This document shows positions 27,060-36,339 of a stretch of DNA of 36,720 nt, piece after piece (the first letter of the stretch is position 1; each line of letters opens with the position of its first letter). The stretch comes from an uncultured Lachnospiraceae bacterium (lineage in GTDB: Bacteria > Bacillota > Clostridia > Lachnospirales > Lachnospiraceae): positions 1 to 36,720 of the forward strand of contig CACZPJ010000104.1 in NCBI GenBank assembly GCA_902782995.1. The letters run 5' to 3'. The position numbers and the translations under genes are program-made. The notes beneath the pieces are model-generated. The model did no database searches. It was not told where the DNA came from and worked only from the letters and a program-made list of their open reading frames with translations.

Positions 27060-29783
27060 ATGAATTATGGAAAAAAAGGTACCGCCCGTAAGCAGAAGGA
27101 GCTTACGTCAAAAGGTACTATGGTCCGCAAAAAATTCACCGTAATTTTCTGTAAAACACTGCTGGTCTGCTTTTTTGCAATCACCATCATCGGTGTGTGT
27201 GCAGGATTCGGAATTTTAAAGGGTATTATTGATTCTGCACCAGATATCAAGACTATAGATGCTACTCCTGCCGGTTCACTTTCCGTCGTGCTTGATACCG
27301 ATGGAAATACAACCGCCAAGCTGTTAGCTTCCGATTCCAACCGAAAGGAGATCACGATCGATCAGATGCCGATCAATCTCCAGCATGCGTTTGTCGCGAT
27401 CGAGGATGAGCGTTTTTACGATCACAACGGTATTGATATCAAGGGTATCATCCGTGCCGCTGTCAAGGGTATTACCTCCGGCGGACACTTCTCCGAGGGT
27501 GCCAGTACGATCACGCAGCAGCTTCTAAAGAACAACGTCTTTACCACCTGGACGAGTGAGTCCTCAATGGCAGACAAGTTCGAGCGTAAGATCCAGGAAC
27601 AGTACCTTGCGGTACAGTTAGAGAAGCGCGAGTCAAAGGAATGGATCTTAGAGAACTATCTGAATACGATCAACCTTGGACAGAATACATTAGGCGTAGA
27701 AAATGCGTCCCTGCGTTATTTTAACAAGCATGCTTCCGAACTGAATCTTTCGGAATGTGCAGTCATCGCAGCGATCACACAGAACCCGACCCGTTTTAAT
27801 CCGATCTCTAACCCAGATGAAAATGCGAAGCGTCGGAAAAAGGTTCTGAACAATATGAAGGAACAGGGTTACATCACGCAGGAGGAATACGACGATGCAA
27901 TGGCAGACAACGTCTATGACCGGATCCAGATCGTCAATGCGTCAAAGGATTCCGAAAATGTCAATTCCTACTTTGTAGATGAGCTGACCGAACAGGTCAT
28001 GCAGGATCTGATCGACGAGCTTGGTTACACCGAGACACAGGCTTATCAGACCTTATATAAGGGTGGACTTACGATCTATTCCACACAGGATTCTTCCCTA
28101 CAGAAGATCTGCGACGAAGAGGTCAACAACTTAGCGAACTATAACGGACAGCCGGAATGCTCCTTCTCCTACCGTCTGACGATCAAAAAGTCCGATGGAT
28201 CGATCGAGAACTACAGCGAGCAGACAATGCTCAGCTACTACCGTGCTTCTAACAGCAACTACAACATCGACTTTTCCTCAGAGGAAGAGGCTCAGGCTGC
28301 GATCGACCAGTACAAGGCAGATATTATGGAGGACGGCGATACGATCGTCGACAATGGAGAGGTGCTTACTTTTACCGTCCAGCCCCAGGCTTCTCTTACC
28401 CTGATGGATCAGGCAACCGGAGAAGTAAAGGCACTCGTCGGCGGCCGTGGTGACAAAAAGGCAAGTAAGACCTTAAACCGTGCTTCTAACACGACCAGAC
28501 AGCCGGGTTCTACCTTTAAAATCCTTGCTGCCTATGCACCGGCACTCGATACCGGCGGTATGACACTTGCTTCCGTTGAAGATGATGCTCCTTACTCTTA
28601 CGCAAACGGAACACCTCTCCGTAACTACGACAATTCCTTCCGCGGATTTACCACTCTGCGTGAAGCGATCACACATTCGATCAATATTGTAACCGTTAAG
28701 ACCCTGACCGATATTGGAACCGATGTCGGCTACAATTACTTACTGAACTTCGGATTCACCACACTGGTTCCTGATGATAACAACCAGGCTCTTGCCTTAG
28801 GTGGAATCACAAACGGTGTAACCAATACAGAGCTTACCGCTGCCTACGCAACGATCGCCAATGGCGGAACTTATACGAAGCCACGCTTCTATACCAAGAT
28901 CCTTGACAACGACGGCAATGTCTTAATCGACAATACACCACAGACACATACTGTATTAAAGGACTCTACCGCATGGCTCTTAACGAATGCCATGGAAGAC
29001 GTTGTAACCTCCGGTACCGGTACTCCTGCAAACTTTGGTACGATGCCGATCGCCGGTAAAACAGGTACGACCACAAAGGACCGTGATGCCTTATTCGCAG
29101 GCTTCACACCTTATTATACCTGTGTGGTATGGGGCGGCTATGATGATAATGCTCCACTGTCCACTACCCTGTATCCGAAGCTGATCTGGAAGGCGGTCAT
29201 GAGCCGTGTGCACGAAGGACTTGAATATAAGGACTTTACGATGCCTTCTGATATTACTTCCGCAACTGTATGTAAGAAGTCCGGAAAGCTTGCGGTAGAG
29301 GGACTCTGTGACAGTGATCCGCGTGGCAGCATGGTAGAAACCGAATACTTTGCAACCGGAACGGTTCCGACAGAGGTCTGTGACCACCATGTCAGCGCAA
29401 CGATCTGTGCAAGCTCCGGCATGATCGCCGGTGAGTTCTGTCCGGAAGAGACAAAGCAGACCGGTATCTATATCGTAGGCGGTTCTGCCGGTTCCGCAGA
29501 TGGTCCGTATCTGCTGACCGAAGAAGTCCGCAACAGCCAGTGTAACGTCCACACATCTGCTGCCGTAGCAGAACCTCCGGCTGCTGATCCTGCCGCTCCG
29601 GCAGACACAACAACACCGGATGACAAGCAGCCTGCAGGCTCCTTAACACCTTCGGAAGCAGATAAGAAGGACGATGCAAACACCGATAAAAAGGATGATA
29701 ATTCCGGCGACGATAATAATGAACCTTCCGACGGCGGAAGCGATGATGAGAATACCGATACCGATGAAGATGTAGAGGAATAG
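27060..29783 (+). CDS. Class A penicillin-binding protein (PBP1a type)
   Basis: A 907-residue bifunctional enzyme that polymerises glycan and cross-links peptidoglycan. A basic cytoplasmic tail and one membrane segment (about 28-53) lead to a GT51 glycosyltransferase domain with catalytic Glu115 (AIEDERFYDHNGID) and EGASTITQQLLKNN (146-159). The transpeptidase domain has Ser484-Thr-Phe-Lys487, Ser540-Ile-Asn542 and Lys667-Thr-Gly669, all intact. The C-terminal part (about 720-830) carries Cys-containing extracellular repeats, and the last 75 residues are a Pro/Ala then Asp/Glu-rich low-complexity tail, probably extending into the wall. It is monocistronic with tandem terminators, the only long plus-strand gene of the window. 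Confidence 0.97.
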   Translation: MNYGKKGTARKQKELTSKGTMVRKKFTVIFCKTLLVCFFAITIIGVCAGFGILKGIIDSAPDIKTIDATPAGSLSVVLDTDGNTTAKLLASDSNRKEITIDQMPINLQHAFVAIEDERFYDHNGIDIKGIIRAAVKGITSGGHFSEGASTITQQLLKNNVFTTWTSESSMADKFERKIQEQYLAVQLEKRESKEWILENYLNTINLGQNTLGVENASLRYFNKHASELNLSECAVIAAITQNPTRFNPISNPDENAKRRKKVLNNMKEQGYITQEEYDDAMADNVYDRIQIVNASKDSENVNSYFVDELTEQVMQDLIDELGYTETQAYQTLYKGGLTIYSTQDSSLQKICDEEVNNLANYNGQPECSFSYRLTIKKSDGSIENYSEQTMLSYYRASNSNYNIDFSSEEEAQAAIDQYKADIMEDGDTIVDNGEVLTFTVQPQASLTLMDQATGEVKALVGGRGDKKASKTLNRASNTTRQPGSTFKILAAYAPALDTGGMTLASVEDDAPYSYANGTPLRNYDNSFRGFTTLREAITHSINIVTVKTLTDIGTDVGYNYLLNFGFTTLVPDDNNQALALGGITNGVTNTELTAAYATIANGGTYTKPRFYTKILDNDGNVLIDNTPQTHTVLKDSTAWLLTNAMEDVVTSGTGTPANFGTMPIAGKTGTTTKDRDALFAGFTPYYTCVVWGGYDDNAPLSTTLYPKLIWKAVMSRVHEGLEYKDFTMPSDITSATVCKKSGKLAVEGLCDSDPRGSMVETEYFATGTVPTEVCDHHVSATICASSGMIAGEFCPEETKQTGIYIVGGSAGSADGPYLLTEEVRNSQCNVHTSAAVAEPPAADPAAPADTTTPDDKQPAGSLTPSEADKKDDANTDKKDDNSGDDNNEPSDGGSDDENTDTDEDVEE

Positions 29784-29801
29784 ATAAAACAGGCATACTA
29801 A

Positions 29802-29881
29802 GAGGGCTGTATCGTAATAACCTACGATACAGCCCTCAGACCGTAGACAACCCAGACTGTAAACAGTCAGGTTGTCTTTTT
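29802..29881 (+). terminator. Tandem hairpins ending the PBP gene
   Basis: First a perfect 15-base-pair stem (29802-29816 with 29823-29837). Then a second stem (AGACAACC 29845-29852 with 29870-29877, extended by GACTG/CAGTC) is followed by a T run at 29877-29881. The second is the real plus-strand terminator; the first may protect the RNA end or serve the convergent permease transcript. Confidence 0.8.
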
Positions 29882-29895
29882 ACTTTCCAGAATTA

Positions 29896-31218
29896 TTATT
29901 CCACGTCCATGTTTTTAGGGAGGACGAGGTTTAAGATGATCGCAGTTAAGAATACGACTGCGACGCAGTTTTCTGCAAATACCGAACGGATGATACTTGG
30001 GAAGATGTCAAAGATGGCCGGCACCTGCGTAAATCCAAGTCCGATGCTTAAGGATAATGCTGAGATCGTGATATTCCGCTGTGTGAATCCACACTTTCCG
30101 ATCATCTGTAATCCACTTATAACGATTGTTCCAAACATCATGATTGTACAGCCGCCTAAGACCGCACTCGGCAAGGTTGCAAGTAATGCACCAACGACCG
30201 GGAAGATTCCTGCGAGAATCATAATCACTGCTCCTGTGGCAATGACAAAGCGGTTGACTACCTTCGTCATTGCGACCAGTCCGACATTCTGGCTGAAGGA
30301 TGTGATCGGCATACAGCCAAATAAGGATGACAATGCGCTGACAAAGCCATCACAGGCAAGTGATCCCGCGGTCTCTTTTTCTGTGACATCACGTCCAAGA
30401 CCGGAGGATGCCAGTGCCGATGTATCACCGATCGTCTCGGTTGCCGACACCAGAAAGATCAAAACAAAGGCAACGATCGCTTCCGGATGAAATTCCATCC
30501 GAAACGGCATCAGATGCGGCAGGGCGATCACCGAGGTATCCTGTAATGCGGAGAAGTCTACGACTCCCATACAGAGTGCTACGATATAGCCTACCACAAG
30601 TCCAAATAAAACGGACAACTGCTTAAAGTAAGACTTTGCAAGAATGTTAAACAGGATACAGCTTAATAATGTAACCATTCCAAGAATCCAGTTTGTTGCC
30701 GATCCAAAGTCGGCATTGCTGCTGCCGCCGCCAAAGGAATCTGCACCAACCTCTAAGAGAGAAAATCCAATCGCGGTTACGACTGTGGCTGCTACAATCG
30801 GTGTTACCAGCTTAATCCAGAACTTTGAAAGCAGTCCTAAGATTCCTTCGATGATACCACCGATCAATACCGCTCCCATGATCGCGCCATAGCCATACTT
30901 CGCACCGATCACACAGGCGATCGATACAAACGTAAAACTGATTCCCATAACGATCGGCAGCCTTGAACCAATGCGCCATACCGGGAAAAGCTGGATCAGT
31001 GTTCCCACACCTGCGATCATCATGGCACTCTGAATGATCATTGCCGTATTCTTCGCATCCATGCCGCAAGCACCGGCTACGATCAGTATCGGTGCAATGT
31101 TTGCAACAAACATCGCTAAAATATGCTGTAAGCCAAATGGAACCGCCTTAAGAAGCGGTACTTTTCCGTCTAAGGAATAGATATTTTCAACAGAAGCTGT
31201 ACCTGAATTACTGCTCAC
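29896..31218 (-). CDS. pbuX: NCS2 family purine (xanthine) permease
   Basis: A 440-residue transporter of the nucleobase:cation symporter-2 family with about 14 membrane segments. Signatures include [21 protein letters not shown] near the N-terminus, [17 protein letters not shown] and the family motif [16 protein letters not shown]. The xanthine-type assignment rests on its overlap by 11 bases with xpt, the same pair as Bacillus xpt-pbuX; uric acid or uracil transport cannot be excluded from sequence alone. Together they take up and salvage xanthine. Its 3' end converges on the PBP gene. Confidence 0.92.
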   Translation of the reverse strand: MSSNSGTASVENIYSLDGKVPLLKAVPFGLQHILAMFVANIAPILIVAGACGMDAKNTAMIIQSAMMIAGVGTLIQLFPVWRIGSRLPIVMGISFTFVSIACVIGAKYGYGAIMGAVLIGGIIEGILGLLSKFWIKLVTPIVAATVVTAIGFSLLEVGADSFGGGSSNADFGSATNWILGMVTLLSCILFNILAKSYFKQLSVLFGLVVGYIVALCMGVVDFSALQDTSVIALPHLMPFRMEFHPEAIVAFVLIFLVSATETIGDTSALASSGLGRDVTEKETAGSLACDGFVSALSSLFGCMPITSFSQNVGLVAMTKVVNRFVIATGAVIMILAGIFPVVGALLATLPSAVLGGCTIMMFGTIVISGLQMIGKCGFTQRNITISALSLSIGLGFTQVPAIFDIFPSIIRSVFAENCVAVVFLTAIILNLVLPKNMDVE

Positions 31219-31789
31219 GGAAGGTCACCTCCCCGGTTGCCGGATCCATTGCTTCCACAATGGCAAGTGACTCAAGCTGGTATCCCATATTGCGGATCGT
31301 CTTTCCACCGATCTGAAAGCCTTTTTCAATCGCGATTCCAATTCCCTCAACGGTTGCTCCTGCTTCATTTACGATCGAGATCAGTCCCTGTAAGGCGCAT
31401 CCGTTTGCAAGGAAGTCATCAATGATCAGAACATGATCTTCCTCAGATAAGAACTTCTTCGATACAATGACCTGATTCTTGCAGTTATGTGTAAAAGACA
31501 TGACCTCTGCCACATACATATCACCGTCAATATTGATGCTTTTGCTCTTCTTCGCAAATACAACCGGTGCATCAAAATATCTTGCAACGATACATGCAAT
31601 TCCGATCCCGGATGCTTCGATCGTTAAAATCTTATTGATCGGCTTGCCTTCAAATCTCTTTTTGAACTCTTCGCCCATTTTTTCAAAAAGTGAAATGTCC
31701 ATCTGATGATTCAAAAAGCTGTCCACTTTTAAAACATTTCCTTCTTTTACTACGCCATCCTTCTGGATTCTCTCTTCTAAAAAATTCAT
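31208..31789 (-). CDS. xpt: Xanthine phosphoribosyltransferase
   Basis: Converts xanthine and PRPP to XMP for purine salvage. The 193-residue protein has [16 protein letters not shown] (about 55-70), the PRPP-binding [11 protein letters not shown] (120-130) and the Xpt-type start MNFLEERI. I choose ATG 31789 because GAGGAT lies just before it and the protein then begins as in Bacillus Xpt; an ATG at 31801 has no ribosome site. In Bacillus this gene is under a guanine riboswitch and PurR; I see no purine riboswitch in the short leader, and instead a tandem repeat at the promoter. Confidence 0.95.
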   Translation of the reverse strand: MNFLEERIQKDGVVKEGNVLKVDSFLNHQMDISLFEKMGEEFKKRFEGKPINKILTIEASGIGIACIVARYFDAPVVFAKKSKSINIDGDMYVAEVMSFTHNCKNQVIVSKKFLSEEDHVLIIDDFLANGCALQGLISIVNEAGATVEGIGIAIEKGFQIGGKTIRNMGYQLESLAIVEAMDPATGEVTFREQ

Positions 31790-31845
31790 TCTGATCCTCA
31801 TTTCTATGCACGCTCTTTCCGCATGTGCACATTGTCGTTTTTTGG

Positions 31846-31892
31846 TTTATACCGAATGGTTTTATATTGAATGGTTTTTTCGGATTTGTCAA
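31846..31892 (-). promoter_or_regulatory. xpt promoter region with two tandem 15-base repeats
   Basis: On the minus strand TTGACA (31892-31887) overlaps the end of the LysR gene; 17 bases on is CAATAT (31869-31864), a weak -10. Two abutting 15-base units, TTTATACCGAATGGT (31846-31860) and TTTATATTGAATGGT (31861-31875), match at 13 of 15 positions and cover the -10. This looks like a cooperative operator for an unidentified regulator. Confidence 0.45.
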
Positions 31893-32752
31893 TGCTTTTT
31901 CGTCTTCCAATAATTAAAAAATGCGTCCTCCTGCTTGGAGCGGATTCCATATTTTCTTCTTACAATATAGAACCTTGACTTCCAGACCGAGGTCTGCACC
32001 GGAATGGTTGCAACGTTATGCAGACGCATAATATCCATATAAGGTAAAACAGAAACTCCGAATCCATTTTCGACCAGTCCCGTGATGACACCGATCTCTT
32101 CTGCCGCACATACCGGCTGCACCGCAATCCCTTCCGCTGCAAAAATCTGCTCCTGCAGGGAACGGAAGCCGCTTGTTTTCGAAAACATGATCTGCGGATA
32201 GGATGACACTTCCCTTACGGTGAGCGTCTTACGCTTCTCTAACGGATGCCCCTTAGGCACTGCCACCGCAATATAAGACTCCCGGATCGGATAATATTCC
32301 AGCTCTTCTGATTTTAAAAGATCGGAACAGAATCCGATGTCATACTTCCCATCTAACAGCCCCTCTGCGATCTCCGGTGTCAGGCTGTTATAGATCACAA
32401 ACGGAAAGGATGCCCCGAATTCACGCAGCATACGCGGGATCGTCCCCGGTGCCAGCGGATATACCGTACCGATCCGCACAGTCTTTTCTTCCTCCCGGAA
32501 GCCTGCTGCCCGTTCCTCCATCCGCAGATAGGTGTCTAGGATCTCATCCACATCCTTCATCAATTCCCTGCCGTAATGGCTCAGGCTCACATTCCGCCCC
32601 TCCTTCTGAAAAAGCGGAACTCCATATTCTTCTTCTAAGGTCTTGATCGCATGGCTGAGTCCCGGCTGTGAAATATTCAGTGCCTTTGCTGCCTGCCCGT
32701 AATGCTGCAGCTTTGCCAATACTGCAAAATATTTTAAGTATTCAATATTCAT
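31889..32752 (-). CDS. LysR family transcriptional regulator
   Basis: A 287-residue LysR-type regulator: winged helix-turn-helix at about 1-60 (KLQHYGQAAKALNISQPGLSHAIKTLEEEYGVPLF), a linker helix and a two-lobed effector-binding domain (about 88-285). I take ATG 32752 with AGGTGG five bases ahead; a GTG at 32761 overlaps that site. Such regulators usually control a divergent neighbour, here the membrane protein at 32905, and the shared 150-base gap contains a perfect 14-base palindrome. The effector is not predictable. It also lies upstream of xpt in the same direction with no terminator between, so readthrough is possible. Confidence 0.93.
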   Translation of the reverse strand: MNIEYLKYFAVLAKLQHYGQAAKALNISQPGLSHAIKTLEEEYGVPLFQKEGRNVSLSHYGRELMKDVDEILDTYLRMEERAAGFREEEKTVRIGTVYPLAPGTIPRMLREFGASFPFVIYNSLTPEIAEGLLDGKYDIGFCSDLLKSEELEYYPIRESYIAVAVPKGHPLEKRKTLTVREVSSYPQIMFSKTSGFRSLQEQIFAAEGIAVQPVCAAEEIGVITGLVENGFGVSVLPYMDIMRLHNVATIPVQTSVWKSRFYIVRRKYGIRSKQEDAFFNYWKTKKH

Positions 32753-32794
32753 ATTTTCCACCTGTTGTCTGTCCTGTTAATCCATTCGCAATCA

Positions 32795-32808
32795 GAATGA
32801 ATTCATTC
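32795..32808. promoter_or_regulatory. Palindromic site between LysR gene and its divergent neighbour
   Basis: GAATGAATTCATTC is a perfect 14-base palindrome, with further ATTC and GAAT half-sites at about 32784 and 32829. It contains the T-N11-A spacing of LysR boxes and lies just upstream of the -35 of the plus-strand gene, so it is the likely LysR operator. Confidence 0.55.
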
Positions 32809-32819
32809 AAAATAATCAT

Positions 32820-32848
32820 TTGTTTTTATGAATCATCTTTTCTATAAT
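32820..32848 (+). promoter_or_regulatory. Promoter of the LysR-linked membrane protein gene
   Basis: TTGTTT at 32820-32825 and a perfect TATAAT at 32843-32848 with a 17-base spacer. The weak -35 suits an activator-dependent promoter. Confidence 0.6.
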
Positions 32849-32904
32849 ATACACTGTTTTGAGAGTTTCGGAAATAGTTTTATCAGGAAAGAAGGATTTT
32901 ACTT

Positions 32905-33477
32905 ATGAATACCAAAAAATTTCACCTTGCCGGGGAAGCGGCTCTGTTAATCGTGCTGCTGATCAATTCACTTGGCGTAGACTTCATGTCGAAAAGCGGC
33001 TTCGGGATTTCAACAATCTCCTCTGTGCCACTGATTTTTAACATTGCATTTCCGGTCTTCAGCTTCGGAACCTGGAACTATATTTTCCAGACACTGTTAG
33101 TTCTCACGCTGATGATCTTAAAGCGTTCCTTCTGTCCGGGATACCTGTTTTCTTTCGTAGTCGGACTTGGATTCGGAAAAATGATCGACGTACACAATGC
33201 ATGGCTTCAGATGCTGCCTAGCACTCTGCCACTGAATATCCTGTATTTTATCGCCGGATTCCTGCTCGTGTGCTTCGGTATCTGCCTTGCTAACAACTGC
33301 ATGCTGCCGATCATCCCGACGGATATTTTTCCACGCGACTTGTCTGAGATTCTGAAAAAGAATTATAAAAAGATCAAAACCACTTTTGATCTCTGCTGCC
33401 TGACAACGACCGTTATTTTATCCCTTATCTGCCTTTTTTATCTGCAGGTAAATATCCGCGTTGACCCGCTTGTTTAG
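32905..33477 (+). CDS. YitT/YczE-like (DUF6198 type) membrane protein
   Basis: A 190-residue protein with five membrane segments (about 10-25, 40-58, 62-72 with 80-95, 107-128, 160-180). The VDFMSKSGFGISTISSVP motif and CMLPIIPTDIFPRDL fit the YczE/YyaS/YitT membrane family. Probably a small transporter of unknown substrate under control of the divergent LysR gene. GAAAGAAGGA precedes the ATG. Its last 20 codons overlap, on the other strand, the last 20 codons of the M64 peptidase gene; the C-terminal VNIRVDPLV is hydrophilic and may be a readthrough extension. Confidence 0.82.
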   Translation: MNTKKFHLAGEAALLIVLLINSLGVDFMSKSGFGISTISSVPLIFNIAFPVFSFGTWNYIFQTLLVLTLMILKRSFCPGYLFSFVVGLGFGKMIDVHNAWLQMLPSTLPLNILYFIAGFLLVCFGICLANNCMLPIIPTDIFPRDLSEILKKNYKKIKTTFDLCCLTTTVILSLICLFYLQVNIRVDPLV

Positions 33478-35862
33478 TTCTTTTAAGGTTTTCAGATCTA
33501 TAGCCGCCCGCACAGTTCCATTATCTAACTGCAATTCCTTTACTTCCTTTTTCACCAGCAGCTTTACCGTTGACCGGTCCAGCTTTAAGATCAGATTCTT
33601 TTTCTTTTTTGTGTTATACTGAATCTTTATCGAAACATTTTTCGCCTGCTTGCCGATCTTATTGACCTGCTTTTTTATGGAAGCATCCGCATTTTCTATC
33701 CGCGCCGTGTCCTTTTTCACCTTTGGCTTTGCGTTAATGACTATCTCCGAAATTTTCTTCACCGGCTTTTTTACCGGCTTCGTTTCCGGCTTTACGGCTG
33801 GCTTCACAACCGGTGTTACAGCCGGTGTCTCTGCCTTCTTCTCTGTTACCACGATCTGGCAGGAGGCTTTGCTTCCCGTATAGTTGTTATTGCCATTATA
33901 CTGTGCCGTGAATGTATAGGTCTTCGTCTTATTTGGAAATGTTACACTCCATTTATCATTCTGCGTTTTGTCTAACCGGATTGCTGCATCATTACAAGAG
34001 ATACCAACCGGTTCACTTGCCGGAAGTCCCTGCCTTTTTAGCTGCAAGGTTACTGTTTTGCCACCCTCTGTCTTTTGTGCTGTTGCTGTTAATTGCAGAC
34101 CGGTATCCGCTTTTATGATCTCTAACTCTGCCTGTCCATAAGACGGCTTCGCCGATGCAGCCGATGCTTCATAATAAACCGTATAGTTTCCTGCATCTGT
34201 ATAGGACGGAAGCTGCTGCAAGGAATACGTGCCATCTTCTGTCATACTATAATGCATCGTGACGCCCTCTCCGGGTGTAATATCAAACGAATGCGGCTTC
34301 GCATCATAGGTGACACGTACCGGTCTTGTACTGCACTCTGCTGCTTTCTGATCGTTATCCTCCGTCGGTTCCACATTCTTCTGATAATAATAGGTAAGAT
34401 CGATCCCCTCTCCGGTCACTCTCACCTGATCTTCACTTACACTGCTGCCCACACAGGTATAACCGGACAGTGCCGGCTTTCTTAAGGTATACATAGAGCC
34501 GTCCGGCACATAAACGGTGGATGTCGTCGTATGTGGGACATCACTTTCCGTTCCATCCTCATTTCTCATTCGATAATGAATCCGGACGGTACTCCATGCC
34601 TGCTCCGCTGTTTTATCCGTTGCAAGCACCTCGTTGGTGTCCATATCAATGATCTTTCCGTCCAGCCTGTCTCCATCTGACAAGCCGTAAACATCCGAAA
34701 TAACAACCGAAATCGACGCTCTTGCGGCATCCGGATCATACGAATTGCTCAGTGCAGGAATCGTAAAGTCCTGCTCTGTCTCATACTTCACTGTCGTTCC
34801 ATCTGCCCCGAGAATCCGAAAGCTCATCCGCAGATGCTGCTCCCGGTTTTCCAGATTCTGTACTACGCTTCGGAATTCCAGATCCTCATTATTGGCTTTT
34901 GTGATATTTTTCTCACTAATCCTGTATTTTTCACTATCCCGGTCCAATGTCCCGGTTCTGCTATGCGGGATCGAAACCTCCGGATCTGCTACATAAAGAG
35001 CTGCCGGCCGGCTGACATAATCCGTATTGTTTAACTTCCTTGCCAGCTCCATTTTACATACTTCACAAAACGGCTGACCCAGCCAGCGCATCATACACTC
35101 GCGGCTTGGCGCAAACGCAGTCTCTGTCCCTGCCATCGTAATGCCTGTCCCACGAAAGCCCAACAGCTTGCTCCACTTGACCGCATCCGGATCCGAGGTA
35201 TCGGATGTGTTCGCCTTATTCGTATACCGCTCATACTCATCCGCCAGTCCCCCGATGCTGTGTGAGATCTCATGCGTCATAACCGTTCCATCGACGTTGT
35301 CACTCCCATTTGCGGAAAAGGAGAACAACGAATTCGTTGATGCTCCATAGCTTCCGTCTGCATTCGATAGGATATGGATCGTTCCGACACTTGCTCCTGC
35401 ATCTAAGTACTTCTCTTCGAGTTCACTCCGCAGTGCTCTTGCCTTGTCTGTACCGCCATCGGCAAACTGGGACGCTTTCCCAACTACCGTGACATGAAAA
35501 TAAGTATCCGGTCTTTTTCCGCCATATACTCCGATCCCCTGCTCATTCGAAACAACCTGCATCGCATAGATATTGATATGGTCGGAATATTCCTTATATG
35601 GCGACCATGTCAGCATTCCCTGTGCCTTTCTTGCTGCATCCGCCAAAAACTGATCCTGCTGGTCTGCGGTATAGCCATCACCCATGATCAGAATGACAAA
35701 GTTCTCATTGTCATCACCGCTCTTCTGTATGACCTGCACCGGGAAAGTTGTCTTCTGCTTCATTACCTCTTGTGATGCCTTTATGTTCCACGGCATAAGG
35801 ATAACAAATAAGACCGCCAGAGAAAACAGCGTTATTTTATATCGGTTTGTTCTTTGTTTCAT
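33418..35862 (-). CDS. Secreted M64 family metallopeptidase with Ig-like repeats
   Basis: An 814-residue exported zinc peptidase of the M64 (IgA peptidase) family. The signal peptide covers about 1-30. The catalytic domain (about 45-290) has ILIMGDGYTADQQDQF and the zinc motif HEISHSIGGLADEY with His197, Glu198, His201 and Asp208. A second domain (about 290-440) follows, then a MucBP-like beta domain (445-515), two Ig-like domains (about 525-610 and 615-690), a Pro/Lys/Thr-rich linker and a basic C-terminal domain. No LPXTG signal is seen, so it is secreted or held by charge. M64 members in gut bacteria may cut host IgA or mucin; that role here is inference. AAAGGTGA precedes the ATG. It lies 24 bases after the GNAT gene. 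Confidence 0.92.
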   Translation of the reverse strand: MKQRTNRYKITLFSLAVLFVILMPWNIKASQEVMKQKTTFPVQVIQKSGDDNENFVILIMGDGYTADQQDQFLADAARKAQGMLTWSPYKEYSDHINIYAMQVVSNEQGIGVYGGKRPDTYFHVTVVGKASQFADGGTDKARALRSELEEKYLDAGASVGTIHILSNADGSYGASTNSLFSFSANGSDNVDGTVMTHEISHSIGGLADEYERYTNKANTSDTSDPDAVKWSKLLGFRGTGITMAGTETAFAPSRECMMRWLGQPFCEVCKMELARKLNNTDYVSRPAALYVADPEVSIPHSRTGTLDRDSEKYRISEKNITKANNEDLEFRSVVQNLENREQHLRMSFRILGADGTTVKYETEQDFTIPALSNSYDPDAARASISVVISDVYGLSDGDRLDGKIIDMDTNEVLATDKTAEQAWSTVRIHYRMRNEDGTESDVPHTTTSTVYVPDGSMYTLRKPALSGYTCVGSSVSEDQVRVTGEGIDLTYYYQKNVEPTEDNDQKAAECSTRPVRVTYDAKPHSFDITPGEGVTMHYSMTEDGTYSLQQLPSYTDAGNYTVYYEASAASAKPSYGQAELEIIKADTGLQLTATAQKTEGGKTVTLQLKRQGLPASEPVGISCNDAAIRLDKTQNDKWSVTFPNKTKTYTFTAQYNGNNNYTGSKASCQIVVTEKKAETPAVTPVVKPAVKPETKPVKKPVKKISEIVINAKPKVKKDTARIENADASIKKQVNKIGKQAKNVSIKIQYNTKKKKNLILKLDRSTVKLLVKKEVKELQLDNGTVRAAIDLKTLKELNKRVNADIYLQIKKADKG

Positions 35863-35886
35863 TCTTCACCTTTTCTTATGATCTTT

Positions 35887-36339
35887 TTATACTTTCTTTT
35901 CTTCTATATCTAACCACTGTATGAATGCTGTCTTATCCGCACTGTTATAGCCTGCATTCCGATAGAAATCTAAGGTACGCTCTTCCTTTGAACCGGTAAG
36001 CAGCATCATTTTATAACAATTACTTGTCCTTGCAATCCGTTTTGCATAGTTCAGACAATCTGTCGCATATCCCCTGTTCCTGTAATCTGCATGTGTTACC
36101 ACATTCTCTACAAATGCATATGGCCGGACATTCCTCGTAAGATTCGGAATGATCACGCATACGCATGACGCCGCTATTTTTCCATCGACTTCACAAACGA
36201 TCAGGTGATGATTTCGATCATCCAGGATACTTTTCCATGTATCCCGCAGTTGTCCGGATTCTTCCGGTATGCTTTTTTCATGGAGATACAGGTATAAATG
36301 TAAGATTTCTGCCAGATCATCTGCCTTGGCTTCCCTTAT
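35887..36339 (-). CDS. GNAT acetyltransferase frame lacking a normal start codon
   Basis: A complete-looking 150-codon GNAT domain: IREAKADDLAEILHLYLYLHE at the N-terminus, HHLIVCEVDGKIAASCVC, ENVVTHADYRNRGYAT with the acetyl-CoA loop RNRGYA, and DFYRNAGY at the end. The first in-frame GTG is at 36156, but starting there would remove beta strands 1-3 of the fold. The full frame begins at an ATA (36339) after GGAAGG, and no ATG, GTG or TTG lies between it and the upstream in-frame stop. An ATG at 36353 is one frame off: adding a base after it would give a normal start. So this is either a recent frameshift, a sequencing error or a rare start codon. Confidence 0.7.
   Translation of the reverse strand: MREAKADDLAEILHLYLYLHEKSIPEESGQLRDTWKSILDDRNHHLIVCEVDGKIAASCVCVIIPNLTRNVRPYAFVENVVTHADYRNRGYATDCLNYAKRIARTSNCYKMMLLTGSKEERTLDFYRNAGYNSADKTAFIQWLDIEEKKV

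Noticed and set aside
29392..29796. Minus-strand frames under the PBP C-terminus
   Set aside because: They are shadows of the repetitive Asp/Pro/Ala coding sequence and have no ribosome site or domain.
31790..31888. Guanine/xanthine riboswitch before xpt
   Set aside because: The leader is too short and lacks the conserved three-stem purine aptamer sequence.
33418..33900. LPXTG sorting signal in the M64 peptidase
   Set aside because: The C-terminus has no LPXTG-like motif, no hydrophobic segment and only a basic beta domain.
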